Part shown: in pieces, positions 17,866 through 28,090 of the stretch
How the letters are laid out: every line of letters starts with the position of its first letter
Numbering within the stretch: position 1 is the first letter of the stretch
Source: Bin5 sp965200685
Lineage (GTDB): Bacteria; Chloroflexota; Anaerolineae; Caldilineales; Caldilineaceae
Reading direction: 5' to 3'
Length of the DNA: 64,000 nucleotides
NCBI GenBank assembly: GCA_965200685.1
Contig: OZ241379.1
Coordinates: forward strand, 1,860,001-1,924,000
Position numbers and translations under genes: made by a program
The notes under the pieces: generated by a model
What the model was told of the DNA's origin: nothing
What the model saw: the letters and a program-made list of their open reading frames with translations, nothing else
The model's database searches: none

Positions 17866-18840
17866 ATGACCATCCTGCTCGATGTCCGCGATCTTTCTCT
17901 CCACTATGCCGACCGCAGCGGGCCTGTGCGCGCGGTGGACCACATATCATTTGCGCTGGAAACTCGCAAAACAGCCCTAGGAGTGGTCGGGGAATCCGGC
18001 AGCGGCAAGTCGTCCCTAGCCCTTTCGCTTATGCGTATGCTGCCGACAAATGTGGCCCGCTATGAGGGAGAGATCTGGTTGGAGGGCCAGGAGCTGATGA
18101 GCATGGCGGACAACCGTTTCCGGCAGGAGGTTCTCTGGCGCAAGCTGGCTCTCGTTCCACAAGGCGCACAGAATGGCTTCAACCCGGTGCTACGCGTAGG
18201 GGAACAGATCATTGAACCCCTGCTGGTGGGCAGGCATACCAACAAGCGCAAGGCAAGGGCCCGCGCCATGGAGCTGTTAGAATATGTCGGTCTGCCCCCT
18301 GAGGTCTATAGCCGCTACCCCCATGAACTGAGCGGCGGCATGAAGCAGCGAGCCATGATTGCCGCCGCGTTGATCCTGCAGCCACCCCTCGTGATTTTAG
18401 ATGAGCCTACCTCGGCCCTAGACGCCAGCATACAGACCCAAATCACCAATCTGCTCAAGCAGTTGAAGCGGGACATGGACCTGTCTATCATCTTTATCAC
18501 CCACGACATCGCCCTGGCCAGCGATGTGTGCGACAGTCTAGCTGTGGTCTATGCCGGGCAGATCGTGGAGATCGGCAGCGCGGAGCACGTGCTGCTGCGG
18601 CCCAGCCATCCCTATACCCAACGGCTGCTGGCCAGCATCCCCCGTCTCCACACAGATACACTCCCGCAATTCATCCCTGGCGCGCCACCGGACCTGCGAA
18701 AGCCAGCCATCGGTTGCCGATTCCACCCCCGCTGCCACCATTTTATGGAGAATCTGTGTGAGTTGGACCCGCCGCCCAATTTCGAGACGGAACCACACCA
18801 TATCGCCAGTTGTTGGCTGTATCATACCAATGGACAGTGA
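17866..18840 (+). CDS. dppD: Peptide-type ABC transporter ATP-binding protein (DppD/OppD family)
   Basis: The start at ATG 17866 is two bases after the dppC stop and has GAAGGG upstream. The 324-residue protein has a Walker A GESGSGKSS (about 42-50), a signature LSGGMKQR, a Walker B region VILDEPTSALDA and the H-loop ITHD. The C-terminal oligopeptide extension carries HPYTQRLLASIP and CRFHPRC. The LSGGM form of the signature is common in DppD. It forms the ATPase pair with the DppF-type protein encoded 10 kb upstream. It converges with the RAM-domain gene only 8 bp away. Confidence 0.93.
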   Translation: MTILLDVRDLSLHYADRSGPVRAVDHISFALETRKTALGVVGESGSGKSSLALSLMRMLPTNVARYEGEIWLEGQELMSMADNRFRQEVLWRKLALVPQGAQNGFNPVLRVGEQIIEPLLVGRHTNKRKARARAMELLEYVGLPPEVYSRYPHELSGGMKQRAMIAAALILQPPLVILDEPTSALDASIQTQITNLLKQLKRDMDLSIIFITHDIALASDVCDSLAVVYAGQIVEIGSAEHVLLRPSHPYTQRLLASIPRLHTDTLPQFIPGAPPDLRKPAIGCRFHPRCHHFMENLCELDPPPNFETEPHHIASCWLYHTNGQ

Positions 18841-18848
18841 ACGACCGG

Positions 18849-19541
18849 CTACGCCACGTCTCCATGGGTATTGTTGATAAAAAAGTGCTCGCACAGCTCA
18901 ACGATATCCTCAGGGCTGGCCAACCAGCGCCAGTCAAGCAGTGTACTCATCTCCGTGTCAATCACACCTTCTGTGGTGCGTACCCAACTCATGACATAAC
19001 CGGTGAGCACAGACACATCCTTCCCTAACAACAGCAGCATCAGATCCGCATCCGCGCTGTGGTAGGTGTTCAGCAGCCAGACCTGTCTGACATCGGGATG
19101 CGGCGGCAGATCAACGAGTTTTTGAAAGCAGAGGCGGTCCTTGCCCGATTCCACATCGATCAACACACTGGACGCGACCATCTGGCTCTGGGGGCTGACT
19201 TCCATCTCCAGTTCCAGCAGGGTGTTGACATCGGCCCAACCGCCAAAACTGAGCATTGTACGGGTTTCGCGCACGCCCTCCACGCTACGCACCACATCCA
19301 ACATAAACGAATTGAACGCCCGCACATCTCGTACAGAGCAGACGAAGCGCAAATCAGCCCGTTGGCGCAGCCAGTTTACCCAAAGCGGCGCAACCAGGTC
19401 GAGCGGCGCATCCGATTGCTGGGCGGCTGCATCGCCCGAATCAGAACGGTAGCGAAGCAGATGGCTCAGGAGCTGTTCCCGCGCGATCTCATCCATCCCA
19501 CTGGTGATGTCCGCGTCCACAAATGCAAGAAGCGGGTGCAT
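18849..19541 (-). CDS. Tandem Lrp/AsnC-type ligand-binding (RAM-like) domain protein without DNA-binding domain
   Basis: The protein has 230 residues with a good Shine-Dalgarno (GGAAGG) before the ATG. Two segments have the RAM pattern of alpha helix then beta strand: VRAFNSFMLDVVRSVEGVRETRTMLSF in two halves at about 74-100, and VSVLTGYVMSWVRTTEGVIDTEMST in two halves in the second half. No helix-turn-helix is present. RAM domains bind amino acids and small effectors and oligomerise. Stand-alone versions modulate full-length Lrp proteins or act as enzymes. The assignment rests on pattern recognition and is moderate. Confidence 0.6.
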   Translation of the reverse strand: MHPLLAFVDADITSGMDEIAREQLLSHLLRYRSDSGDAAAQQSDAPLDLVAPLWVNWLRQRADLRFVCSVRDVRAFNSFMLDVVRSVEGVRETRTMLSFGGWADVNTLLELEMEVSPQSQMVASSVLIDVESGKDRLCFQKLVDLPPHPDVRQVWLLNTYHSADADLMLLLLGKDVSVLTGYVMSWVRTTEGVIDTEMSTLLDWRWLASPEDIVELCEHFFINNTHGDVA

Positions 19542-19654
19542 AGGCAGTCCTTCCCAAAGTGAGTTTGATTCTTGTTATCATGCAAAGGTTGTCTCTACGC
19601 ATTGAACCACAGATGAGCGAAAACACAAACAAGCCTTTTCCATTCAATAATGAT

Positions 19655-19684
19655 TTGTCCTACCTGCCGAAGTGAAGTTATAAT
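19655..19684 (+). promoter_or_regulatory. Candidate sigma70 promoter of mreB
   Basis: TTGTCC at 19655-19660 and a perfect TATAAT at 19679-19684 are separated by 18 bp. The predicted transcript would start near 19691. Confidence 0.5.
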
Positions 19685-19745
19685 AGCAGAAGGAGTCAAG
19701 AGTTAAGGATTGCAGCAGGATCATAGCGGGTACACAGCAACATCT

Positions 19746-20756
19746 ATGCTTGAAAAACGGATCGGTATTGATCTCGGCACAGTCAATGTGCTTGTCCATG
19801 TGCAGAATCAAGGGATCGTCTTGCACGAGCCATCGGTTGTCGCCATCCGGGGGCGGGATAATAAAATGGTGGCTGTGGGCCATGAGGCCTACGACATGCT
19901 AGGTCGTACCCCGGAGAGCATTGAAGTCGCGCGCCCGATGCGTGATGGTGTCATTGCTGACTTCGTTGTGACAGAAGCGATGCTGCGCTACTTCATTCAT
20001 AAGATTGCCGGGCGCATACCTCTGTTCAAACCGAAGGTCATGATCAGTACCCCGCGCGGCGTCACGTCCGTTGAGGAGCGCGCAGTCCACGACGCGGCCA
20101 TGCAGGCCGGGGCCAGCGCGGCCTACCTGATCCCCGAGCCCCTCGCTTCTGCCTATGGCGCGGGCCTGCCCATCGGCACACCCACAGGGAATATGGTGGT
20201 GGATATGGGCGGCGGGACGACCGAAGCTGCCATCGTTTCCATGTATGATCTCGTAGTGTGGAGCAGTGTACGTGTGGGCGGCAACCGGCTAGACGAATCG
20301 ATCGTCAGCTACATCCGCAAAAAATACAACTTATTGGTCGGTGAGCAGACAGCCGAGGAGATCAAAATCGCCGTAGGCTCTGCTCTGCCTCCGCAAGAAG
20401 ATCATGAAATCGAAGTGCGGGGGCGGGACCAGATTAACGGCCTCCCGAGAACCATCAGCATTTCAAACAATGAGGTCACACAAGCAATGGCAGATCCTCT
20501 CCAAGCCATCATTAGCACTGTGCATGCAACTCTTGAAAAGGCTCCGCCGGAGCTGGCCGCTGATATTATCGACCGGGGCATGGTCATCACTGGCGGCGGC
20601 GCACAGCTGCGCTCAATCTCCACACTGTTTACCCAAGAGACCGGTGTCCCTGCTTATGTTGCAGAGAACCCAATGGCCTGCGTGGCATTGGGGGCTGGCC
20701 GCGCCCTAGAAAACTACGAAATTATGCGCCGCAGTCTGCCCCTGGTGTACTCGTAA
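19746..20756 (+). CDS. mreB: Rod shape-determining protein MreB
   Basis: The product is a bacterial actin of 336 residues. It has the phosphate-1 loop GIDLGTVN near the N-terminus, then EPSVVAI, the phosphate-2 motif DMGGGTTEAAI and the adenosine-side GGGAQLRS. MreB polymerises under the membrane and guides lateral cell-wall or shape machinery. The ATG at 19746 is chosen because it gives the family-typical N-terminus (MLEKRIGIDLG). An in-frame TTG at 19710 would add 12 residues and has AAGGA directly upstream, so it cannot be excluded. No mreC or mreD follows, so this is a detached mreB. Confidence 0.93.
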   Translation: MLEKRIGIDLGTVNVLVHVQNQGIVLHEPSVVAIRGRDNKMVAVGHEAYDMLGRTPESIEVARPMRDGVIADFVVTEAMLRYFIHKIAGRIPLFKPKVMISTPRGVTSVEERAVHDAAMQAGASAAYLIPEPLASAYGAGLPIGTPTGNMVVDMGGGTTEAAIVSMYDLVVWSSVRVGGNRLDESIVSYIRKKYNLLVGEQTAEEIKIAVGSALPPQEDHEIEVRGRDQINGLPRTISISNNEVTQAMADPLQAIISTVHATLEKAPPELAADIIDRGMVITGGGAQLRSISTLFTQETGVPAYVAENPMACVALGAGRALENYEIMRRSLPLVYS

Positions 20757-20802
20757 TTGCAAAGTCTGTCCGTACAATGGCTTAGGACTACAGCCACCAA
20801 CA

Positions 20803-22140
20803 ATGATGCCATTTTTTCCCCAATCCTTCGCAAGTAAGGCTGTCCACGGCGGCGAAACCCGTCGCTATACCCAGCCAGAGGGCCCTTCATGTAGTGTACG
20901 GCCAGTCGTCGGCGGGATCGATCCCAGTATCGGCTATACCTACGACGACACAGCCTATCTGGACGCCGCGCTAGGCGGCGACCCGAATCTATACGTCTAC
21001 GGACGCTATGGCAACCCGACTGTGGCTGCTTTTGAAAAGGCAATGGTGAGCCTAGAATGTCATGATATGCCGGAACGGGTCAATGAGCACTTCGCGCTAG
21101 CGACAAGCAGTGGCATGGCCGCGATCCACTTGGCAATGGCCGCCTGTGGCTTACAAGCGGGGACAACCGTGGCCGCGGCCCAAGATTGCTACGGCGCGAC
21201 ATACGCCTTGGTCGATGGGCTTTGGCCTCAATATGGTGTAAAGGGTGTCTTTGTGGATGCAACCGACCTGCAGGCCGTTGAACGGATGCTCGCCCAAGAC
21301 ACGCCCACGCTTCTCCTTGTGGAGACGATTTCCAATCCCTTACTCAAAATTGTGGATATCCCCCACCTTGTAGAGTTGTGCCACGCGCACGGCACCCGCC
21401 TACTGGTAGACAATACATTTGCCACCCCCATGCTCTGCCGCCCCCTCGCCCACGGCGTTGATGTGGTGATCCACAGTGCTACAAAATATATCGGTGGCCA
21501 CGGCGATGTACTGGGGGGTGTGGTTGTGGCGCACAATGAACTACGCCCAGTCTTTTGGGAATATCTGAAAAAGACCGGTAGCAATCTTAGTCCCCATGCC
21601 GCTTGGCTGCTACAGAGGGGGCTAAAAACCCTGCATCTACGCATGGAGCGTCAATGCCGCAATGCCGGCATCGTCGCCGAGCAGTTGAGCAATCACCCAG
21701 CCATTGCACAGGTGCGATATCCGGGCCTGCCTGAACACCCGCAGCATGAACAGGCCAGTCGGCTGTTCGCTGCGGCCGGCACAGATCTGCCTCACCCTGT
21801 GAAAGCCCTGTATGGTGCGGTCATTTCCTTTGTGCTGAAAGATGCCGGCCAGGAAGATGTCTTCCGCTTCCTAGAAGCATTACAGATGGTCCAGCCGGCC
21901 ACAACCGTCGGGGATGTCTATTCCTTGGTACTGTACCCGAGCCATTCCTCCCATCGAGCCTTGTCCGCGGCCCAACGGGCTGCGGTCGGCATATCTGATG
22001 GATTGGTACGCCTCGCTGTCGGCGTGGAGGACCCACAGGAGATCAGCGCGGATATCTTCGCCGCCTTGGAACCAATTTGCCAAGAAATGAGCCATCGCAC
22101 AGAACAGCACAATCAGGGTTTGACATATGGTGTAGGATAG
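20803..22140 (+). CDS. PLP-dependent Cys/Met metabolism enzyme (cystathionine gamma-synthase / methionine gamma-lyase family)
   Basis: The 445-residue protein has the family landmarks YGRYGNPT (substrate and PLP loop), ETISNPLLKIVDIP, the DNTFATP strand and the internal aldimine lysine K228 in SATKYIGGHGD. The C-terminal domain contains SLVLYPSHSSHR. Enzymes of this family catalyse gamma-replacement or gamma-elimination at cystathionine, homoserine esters or methionine. Which one cannot be told from sequence. A second ATG directly after the first is an equally possible start. The ridA gene follows, which removes enamine/imine by-products of such chemistry. The ridA promoter overlaps the 3' end of this gene. 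Confidence 0.9.
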   Translation: MMPFFPQSFASKAVHGGETRRYTQPEGPSCSVRPVVGGIDPSIGYTYDDTAYLDAALGGDPNLYVYGRYGNPTVAAFEKAMVSLECHDMPERVNEHFALATSSGMAAIHLAMAACGLQAGTTVAAAQDCYGATYALVDGLWPQYGVKGVFVDATDLQAVERMLAQDTPTLLLVETISNPLLKIVDIPHLVELCHAHGTRLLVDNTFATPMLCRPLAHGVDVVIHSATKYIGGHGDVLGGVVVAHNELRPVFWEYLKKTGSNLSPHAAWLLQRGLKTLHLRMERQCRNAGIVAEQLSNHPAIAQVRYPGLPEHPQHEQASRLFAAAGTDLPHPVKALYGAVISFVLKDAGQEDVFRFLEALQMVQPATTVGDVYSLVLYPSHSSHRALSAAQRAAVGISDGLVRLAVGVEDPQEISADIFAALEPICQEMSHRTEQHNQGLTYGVG

Positions 22141-22148
22141 CATACAAT
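22120..22148 (+). promoter_or_regulatory. Sigma70 promoter of ridA
   Basis: A perfect TTGACA at 22120-22125 and TACAAT at 22143-22148 are separated by 17 bp. The promoter overlaps the end of the upstream PLP-enzyme gene. Transcription is predicted to start near 22155, leaving about 70 nt of leader. Confidence 0.6.
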
Positions 22149-22158
22149 GTAAAGATGT

Positions 22159-22182
22159 AAGTACAATCGTCCGATTGTACTT
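22159..22182. promoter_or_regulatory. Palindromic operator candidate in the ridA leader
   Basis: Two perfect 11-bp arms, AAGTACAATCG at 22159-22169 and its complement at 22172-22182, flank a 2-bp centre. The dyad starts only about 4-10 bp after the predicted transcription start and is not followed by a T-tract. It therefore looks like a repressor site rather than a terminator. Confidence 0.5.
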
Positions 22183-22225
22183 GTCCTTGATGCTATACAT
22201 TCAGCTACAGCCGTTGGTTACGTGT

Positions 22226-22606
22226 ATGCCACAAACAGTCATTCGTACCGAGAAAGCACCTGCAGCAGTTGGGCCCTACTCTCAAGCTGTTGCAACCGAC
22301 CATTTGATCTTTACCTCCGGCCAGATTGGTATGAATCCTCTCACTGGTCAACTACGACCGGGTATTGTTGAACAAACCAACCAGGTCCTGGAAAATCTCG
22401 CGGCCGTCCTTGAGGCAGCCGGCTCCAGTATGGGTCATATTGTCAAGACAACTATCTTCTTGACGGATATTGCAGAATTCTCCACCGTAAATGAAATCTA
22501 TGCAGAAGCATTCCCAGGCGATCCTCCCGCACGGAGTACGGTGCAAGTGGCCGCACTACCACTTGGCGCGCTGATCGAGATCGAAGCGGTCGCGTTGCGT
22601 GATTGA
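22226..22606 (+). CDS. ridA: RidA/YjgF/YER057c/UK114 family enamine-imine deaminase
   Basis: The 126-residue start at ATG 22226 gives the family N-terminus. Conserved features are PAAVGPYSQA (12-21), SGQIG (31-35), the signature R103 in PARSTVQVA and the terminal EIEAVA. RidA forms trimers and hydrolyses reactive 2-aminoacrylate and related imines released by PLP enzymes, protecting other PLP enzymes from damage. The neighbouring gamma-lyase/synthase is a plausible source of that intermediate. No Shine-Dalgarno is clear. A GGTTACGTGT stretch precedes the ATG. Confidence 0.93.
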   Translation: MPQTVIRTEKAPAAVGPYSQAVATDHLIFTSGQIGMNPLTGQLRPGIVEQTNQVLENLAAVLEAAGSSMGHIVKTTIFLTDIAEFSTVNEIYAEAFPGDPPARSTVQVAALPLGALIEIEAVALRD

Positions 22607-22836
22607 AACGAATTCTCGCCAGTGCATTGTAGTACCTTTCCACAACTATGTAAGCCTTTTCCTCGTCCAAGGTAGTACGCGCCTTGATCTTGGTACAGTA
22701 CGAGTGTTCAATTGAACGCGCCAATACCGGATGGGTCGACGCGTAAGGAGACCGATTGTAGTTGTGATCGTTTGCCCAAACATCACAGTACGATAATGCC
22801 GTGAATCTTTTTGTATTTGGAGGAAGTCAGACAGTC

Positions 22837-24159
22837 ATGGAACTCAGCGCAGATTTTTTGTTGGAAATGGATGTCGAGCCGAGTCTGGACGATCATCCGA
22901 TGGCACTGCTCTTAGAGGAACTTGATGGTTCCTATATAAATCAGCCGCAGACAGGCGACATCCGGGATGGCATCGTTGTTGACAAGCGGTCCGGCGAACT
23001 GCTCGTGGACATCGGCTACAAATCCGAAGGAGTCGTCGCCGGCCGGGAGATTGAACGTCTGGGGGAAGAGTTCAGAGAGTTGACAATAGGCGATGAAGTA
23101 CCGGTCTATGTGATGCGGGAAGACCGGGATGGCAATCTCCTATTAAGTATCTCTCGGGCCAAGGCTGAGGGAGATTGGAAACACGCCGAATACCTTCTGG
23201 AATCCCAGGATATGTTCAGCGGCCGCGTCAGCGGCTACAATCGGGGTGGGGTTATTGTCAAGATCGGGCAAGTGCGCGGATTTGTGCCCGCTAGCCAGTT
23301 GAGTAGCGAAAGCCAAGCATTGCAGATCACCGAAGGTGATCCGGACAATCGCTGGGTCAAACTGATGGACAGCGACTTACGCCTGAAGGTGATCGACCTA
23401 GACCGCCGCCGCAACCGCCTCATCCTTTCAGAACGGGTCGCTATGCGAGAATGGCGCCGGGAGCAGAAGGAAAAACTGCTCGAATCCCTAGAAGAAAAAT
23501 CAGTATGCGAAGGAACCGTAAGCAGTCTGGCCGAGTTTGGGGCCTTCGTCAACCTAGGTGGGGCCGATGGCTTGATTCATTTGAGCGAACTGAGCTGGGG
23601 CCGCGTCAACCACCCAAGCGAAGTGGTCTCCATTGGCCAGAAGATCGATGTGATGGTGTTAAGCGTGGACCGCAAGCGCAAGCGCATCGGCTTGAGCCTG
23701 CGTCGGCTGCTGCCAGAACCATGGGATACGGTGCCCGATAAGTATGAAGTGGGCCAGCTCGTGCGAGGAACCGTGACAAAATTGGTCCATTTCGGGGTCT
23801 TTGCCCGCCTAGAAAACGACGCCATCGAGGGGTTGGTCCACATCAGCGAACTGGCCGACAAACGTATCAACCACCCCAGCGAAGTTGTCTCAGAGGGACT
23901 AGAGCTCGAACTGCGGATTATTCGCATTGATACTGATAAGCGTCGTATGGGCCTCAGCCTCAAGCAAGCGCAGCCAGAAGAGGAAGCAGCCGAGTTTGAT
24001 TGGGAACCGGTTCCGTTGGAAGAGAATACCAAAACGGATACGACAACAAGCGCGCGTACCGACGACACACCGGCCCAGGCCGAACCAATCATCAAAACCG
24101 CAATGGAAATCGAAGATACCCTAATCCACGAAACAGAATTAGTCCGAGAACCGGCATAA
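22837..24159 (+). CDS. Four-S1-domain RNA-binding protein (ribosomal protein S1-like)
   Basis: ATG 22837 gives 440 residues. GTG 22801 is in frame but lacks a Shine-Dalgarno. Four S1/OB domains are visible, beginning at GDIRDGIVV, FSGRVSGYNRGG, CEGTVSSLAEFGAF and VRGTVTKLVHFGVF. The third and fourth are the best conserved (GLIHLSEL and GLVHISEL, each followed by NHPSEVV). An acidic, Thr/Glu-rich tail of about 55 residues follows. Domain count and order match the short S1 proteins of Gram-positive-type bacteria, which assist mRNA binding at the 30S subunit. A 12-bp palindrome GTTCAATTGAAC lies upstream at 22706-22717. A strong terminator follows. Confidence 0.9.
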   Translation: MELSADFLLEMDVEPSLDDHPMALLLEELDGSYINQPQTGDIRDGIVVDKRSGELLVDIGYKSEGVVAGREIERLGEEFRELTIGDEVPVYVMREDRDGNLLLSISRAKAEGDWKHAEYLLESQDMFSGRVSGYNRGGVIVKIGQVRGFVPASQLSSESQALQITEGDPDNRWVKLMDSDLRLKVIDLDRRRNRLILSERVAMREWRREQKEKLLESLEEKSVCEGTVSSLAEFGAFVNLGGADGLIHLSELSWGRVNHPSEVVSIGQKIDVMVLSVDRKRKRIGLSLRRLLPEPWDTVPDKYEVGQLVRGTVTKLVHFGVFARLENDAIEGLVHISELADKRINHPSEVVSEGLELELRIIRIDTDKRRMGLSLKQAQPEEEAAEFDWEPVPLEENTKTDTTTSARTDDTPAQAEPIIKTAMEIEDTLIHETELVREPA

Positions 24160-24196
24160 GACGCCCGTTTCTTCTCCGAATTGAGTATGTTGCATC

Positions 24197-24229
24197 CATG
24201 CCGGGCAGTGCGTCCGGCATGTTTTTTTT
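24197..24229 (+). terminator. Rho-independent terminator after the S1-domain gene
   Basis: CATGCCGG at 24197-24204 pairs perfectly with CCGGCATG at 24214-24221 around a 9-nt loop. Eight T residues follow at 24222-24229. Confidence 0.9.
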
Positions 24230-24443
24230 GATAATTCTTCAACCTGTATCATACTTACAGCTCAGTCGTCCTGGCTCGCGAAAAAAAGAGACGCAAGATG
24301 TCTGAGACAGACCGGACTGTAGCCAGACGTGAGATTGATGAGGGTATCGCTGCTTTGGCCGCTAGTGTTGTGGCAGCGTAAGGTTTTGGCTGGTTGTTGG
24401 CAGTGTGCTGCAAGCCGGCTCACGTTTGCAGAGGAGGACATTG

Positions 24444-25025
24444 ATGGCAGAGATGGTGCTGGAACGAGGCACCGAGGCCAGTCAAGTAGAGGCAGTGCTG
24501 GAACGAGAGGCTAGTCTGACTGAGGTGTATCGGCAGCATGTGGCTACACGGGAGGACGTCCAGGCGGTACGAACAGAGCTGGTAGGCGTCCAAGCTGCTC
24601 TACGGGAGGACGTCCAGGCGGTACGAACAGAGCTGGTAGGTGTCCAAGCTGCTCTACGGGAGGACGTCCAGGCGGTACGAACAGAGCTGGTAGGTGCCCA
24701 AGCTGCTCTGCAGTTAGAGATAGCCAGTGTTCGATCTGACCTGAAGTTGGAGATGGCTGGCTTCAAATCTGATCTTCAAGCGGAGATCTCCGATGTACGG
24801 TCTGATCTTCAGGCGGAGATCTCCGGTGTCCGGTCTGATCTTCAGGCGGAGATCTCCGGTGTCCGATCTGATCTTCAGGTGGAGATCTCCGGTGTCCGGT
24901 CTGAACTGAAGTCGGAGATCTCCGGCGTCAAGTCGGATCTGCGCTGGATGAAATGGTTACTAGGGGTAGTGGCGGCCGGTGTTCTGATACCGCTACTACG
25001 TGACCTGTTTGGGATGCTACCGTAG
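24444..25025 (+). CDS. Coiled-coil protein with C-terminal transmembrane anchor, copy B
   Basis: The ATG at 24444 has GAGGAGG at 24431-24437 six bases upstream, which decides it over an earlier ATG. The 193-residue protein has a short charged N-terminus, then HVATREDVQ. Three 18-residue units REDVQAVRTELVGVQAAL follow, then about seven 11-residue units of the type AEISGVRSDLQ. The C-terminus is KSDLRWMKWLLGV followed by a hydrophobic stretch (VAAGVLIPLLRDLFG). Eighteen residues equal one heptad plus one hendecad, so the whole region should form a continuous coiled coil of about 3.6 residues per turn. It probably protrudes from the membrane. It has homologues at 9409 and 37854. Confidence 0.78.
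   Translation: MAEMVLERGTEASQVEAVLEREASLTEVYRQHVATREDVQAVRTELVGVQAALREDVQAVRTELVGVQAALREDVQAVRTELVGAQAALQLEIASVRSDLKLEMAGFKSDLQAEISDVRSDLQAEISGVRSDLQAEISGVRSDLQVEISGVRSELKSEISGVKSDLRWMKWLLGVVAAGVLIPLLRDLFGMLP
24549..24947 (+). repeat. Tandem coding repeats: three 54-bp units then seven 33-bp units
   Basis: The 54-bp units start at 24549, 24603 and 24657 and are nearly identical. The 33-bp units have GAGAT(C/G/A) starting at 24717, 24750, 24783, 24816, 24849, 24882 and 24915. The first two and the last are degenerate and the middle four are close to identical. Both periods are multiples of three, so copy-number change preserves the frame. Confidence 0.9.
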
Positions 25026-25181
25026 GGGGTGAGTTGATCATATTCGCAACATGGGCTATGGCTATTGTAGCCGCGCGGGAGGCCGGAGATGGTAAAGGTA
25101 CGGACCAAGCAGTATGCACAAGACACCTCTGCATAACATGAGTACAGATGCTACGCGATCTTCCAAAGCAATTTTGCCATA

Positions 25182-25211
25182 TTGACAAAAAAGCCAGGAC
25201 ATCGTTACAAT
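25182..25211 (+). promoter_or_regulatory. Candidate clpC promoter, in the 432-bp gap 25026-25457
   Basis: A perfect TTGACA at 25182-25187 and TACAAT at 25206-25211 are 18 bp apart. The leader to the clpC ATG would be about 240 nt. No CtsR or CIRCE operator was recognised in the gap, and no gene was seen in it. Confidence 0.5.
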
Positions 25212-25457
25212 ATTAGCGGCTGTTACACCGCACCTTAACCCTGTCATTACAGTTACGAATCACTGACACGTCTTATAAAGCGGAATTGTAATTACGGCAA
25301 CAGGCCAGTATCTATGTTACATTGGTTCTGTCCGACCGCATACTCGCAGACCTAACGGAAGGAGCAGAGGGCTGCTTACTACACCCTGCCCGCTTCTTGA
25401 AAACTCGTACATCTTGCTTGCGATTATCGAATTATTCATTATTGAGGGGATGAACCC

Positions 25458-27986
<2,529 letters not shown>

Positions 27987-28090
27987 TGAACTGACCGCCC
28001 AACATCCACAGACAATCCTTGAACCATCGGTCGGAGAGCCGAACCTGACATCAACCACTAGAATCACCGGCGTATCGGAGGCGGAAAAGC

